A stretch of DNA of 6,025 nucleotides from Candidatus Parvarchaeota archaeon (lineage in GTDB: Archaea; Nanobdellota; Nanobdellia; Parvarchaeales; Parvarchaeaceae): the NCBI GenBank assembly GCA_027366075.1, contig DAHXLI010000039.1, forward strand, positions 1 through 6,025, written 5' to 3'. Made by a program: the position numbers and the translations under genes. Positions 5,176-6,025 of the stretch are shown piece by piece; the stretch's first letter is position 1; every line of letters starts with the position of its first letter. Under the pieces are notes generated by a model. The model was not told the DNA's origin. It saw only the letters and a list, made by a program, of their open reading frames with translations, and did not search any database.

Positions 5176-6025
5176 TTATATTTCTTTTACCATATATGGT
5201 CCTTTAAGCCTATATCCTTCTTTTCGATAGTATTCTCTTACACCGACACCGGATATTATTTTTACTTTATGTAACGAATATTCGTTTCTTGTTATTTTCT
5301 CCGCTTCTTCTAACAATTGTTTGCCGAAGCCTTTATGCTGAAAGCCGCCCGGCTCATCTGAGGCTATGGTTTTCTGTTCGCCATAGACATGAAGTTCTCT
5401 TACAAGACTTTCGGATGACCCGTCTTGGACTCTCAACCTGATAAAGCCTATTATCGCATCGTTCGCTGTGTCATCAATGCTGAGAAATATTTCATCCCCT
5501 CCTGAAGCCCGATAATCCTCTCTTTTCATTTGTATTGTCGTCTTTTTTGTCAGCTGCGAGTGCCCTATCTCCCGGCTCCGTATATCGTTCGCTTTTTTAC
5601 CGATCTCTCGTATCCTATCAGAAACGAGCTGTCTTAGGTTTGTGACTTTAACGCCGTCTTCTATCAAGTTAGATGGTATGTCTCTTTCTACCCTCATTAT
5701 ACGTAGCCACCTTGGTGCAGAAACTTCCGCTTCGGCGATCAAAGTTATTATATCTTCTAGCGGATAGACTGAGTGCTTGCCGGCTTTCCATAAGTTGTAC
5801 AAGCCTGTGCCCTTTATCACGAGCGTCGGGTATATCTTTATTGCATCTGGCTTTAGACCCTCCTCTTCGTAGATCGCACTTATCGTCCCTTTGTCTTTGT
5901 CTATGTCGGAGAAGGGAAGATTAAGCATTACATGATAATCTACCTTGTATGCATTATCTCTCAATAGTTTTGACGCAGATCTTACGTCCCCGATAGTGTG
6001 CCCGCGATTGTTTTTCTTGAGTATG
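5176..6025 (-). CDS. elp3: Elp3, tRNA uridine(34) acetyl/carboxymethyl-transferase (N-terminus outside window)
   Basis: The frame is open to the window edge (NNRGHTIGDVRSASKLL precedes the TTG at 5964), so that TTG is internal and about the last 282 residues are seen. Elp3 uses a radical-SAM domain and an acetyl-CoA domain to modify wobble uridine in tRNA; archaeal Elp3 works without the other Elongator subunits. Visible parts, numbered from the internal TTG, are the end of the radical-SAM barrel, AIKIYPTLVIKGTGLYNLWK (41-60), the WLRIMRVERDIPSNLI segment (86-101), and a C-terminal GNAT domain. The GNAT domain has RELHVYG (189-195), the acetyl-CoA loop FQHKGFGKQLLEEAE (208-222) and ISGVGVREYYRKEGYRLKG (237-255). 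The SAM-cluster cysteines lie outside the window. The zinc-loop cysteines found in many prokaryotic Elp3s are replaced by A125, D127 and S130. It is the first visible gene of the leftward operon, 1 base before the KH gene. Confidence 0.96.
   Translation of the reverse strand, partial: ILKKNNRGHTIGDVRSASKLLRDNAYKVDYHVMLNLPFSDIDKDKGTISAIYEEEGLKPDAIKIYPTLVIKGTGLYNLWKAGKHSVYPLEDIITLIAEAEVSAPRWLRIMRVERDIPSNLIEDGVKVTNLRQLVSDRIREIGKKANDIRSREIGHSQLTKKTTIQMKREDYRASGGDEIFLSIDDTANDAIIGFIRLRVQDGSSESLVRELHVYGEQKTIASDEPGGFQHKGFGKQLLEEAEKITRNEYSLHKVKIISGVGVREYYRKEGYRLKGPYMVKEI

Noticed and set aside
5962..5964. TTG as start of elp3
   Set aside because: The frame continues upstream with the conserved NNRGHTIGDVRSASKLL segment, so the TTG is an internal leucine codon and the true start is outside the window.

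Overview
The window is a gene-dense piece of an archaeal chromosome. The strongest evidence is a complete DNA topoisomerase VI (adjacent B and A subunits), next to an archaeal Dim2/Pno1-type KH protein, an archaeal/eukaryotic-type Elp3, a presenilin-like A22 membrane protease and a MIP18-family (DUF59) protein. The base composition is moderately AT-rich, arginine is often AGA/AGG, isoleucine is often ATA, intergenic gaps are very short and no start has a clear Shine-Dalgarno. A small-genome (DPANN-type) archaeon would fit, but that placement is inference from gene style and variant motifs, not proof.

Layout: two convergent gene clusters. Left cluster, + strand: the C-terminal part of an AAA+ ATPase of Orc1/Cdc6-like type (1-462, start outside the window), a nine-helix presenilin/SPP-like aspartyl protease (492-1334), and a MIP18/DUF59 protein (1339-1644). 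Right cluster, - strand, reading right to left: elp3 (5176-6025, N-terminus outside the window), a KH-domain RNA-processing protein (4656-5174), top6B (2789-4672) and top6A (1689-2786). Elp3 and KH are separated by 1 base, KH overlaps top6B by 17 bases, and top6B and top6A are separated by 2 bases, so the four are almost certainly one transcript. The clusters meet at a 44-base gap (1645-1688). No stretch above 300 bases lacks a gene. I saw no RNA gene, CRISPR array, insertion sequence or long repeat.

Functionally the right cluster is information processing: tRNA wobble-uridine modification (Elp3), pre-rRNA/ribosome maturation (KH protein) and relief of supercoils and decatenation (Topo VI). 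The left cluster mixes an ATPase, membrane proteolysis and probable Fe-S protein maturation; only the last two are clearly co-transcribed. I do not see a new defence or mobile system here. The points most worth a second look are inside known genes: an insertion of about 80 residues in the Top6B ATPase domain, loss of two DNA-contact motifs in Top6B, and loss of the zinc-loop cysteines in Elp3.
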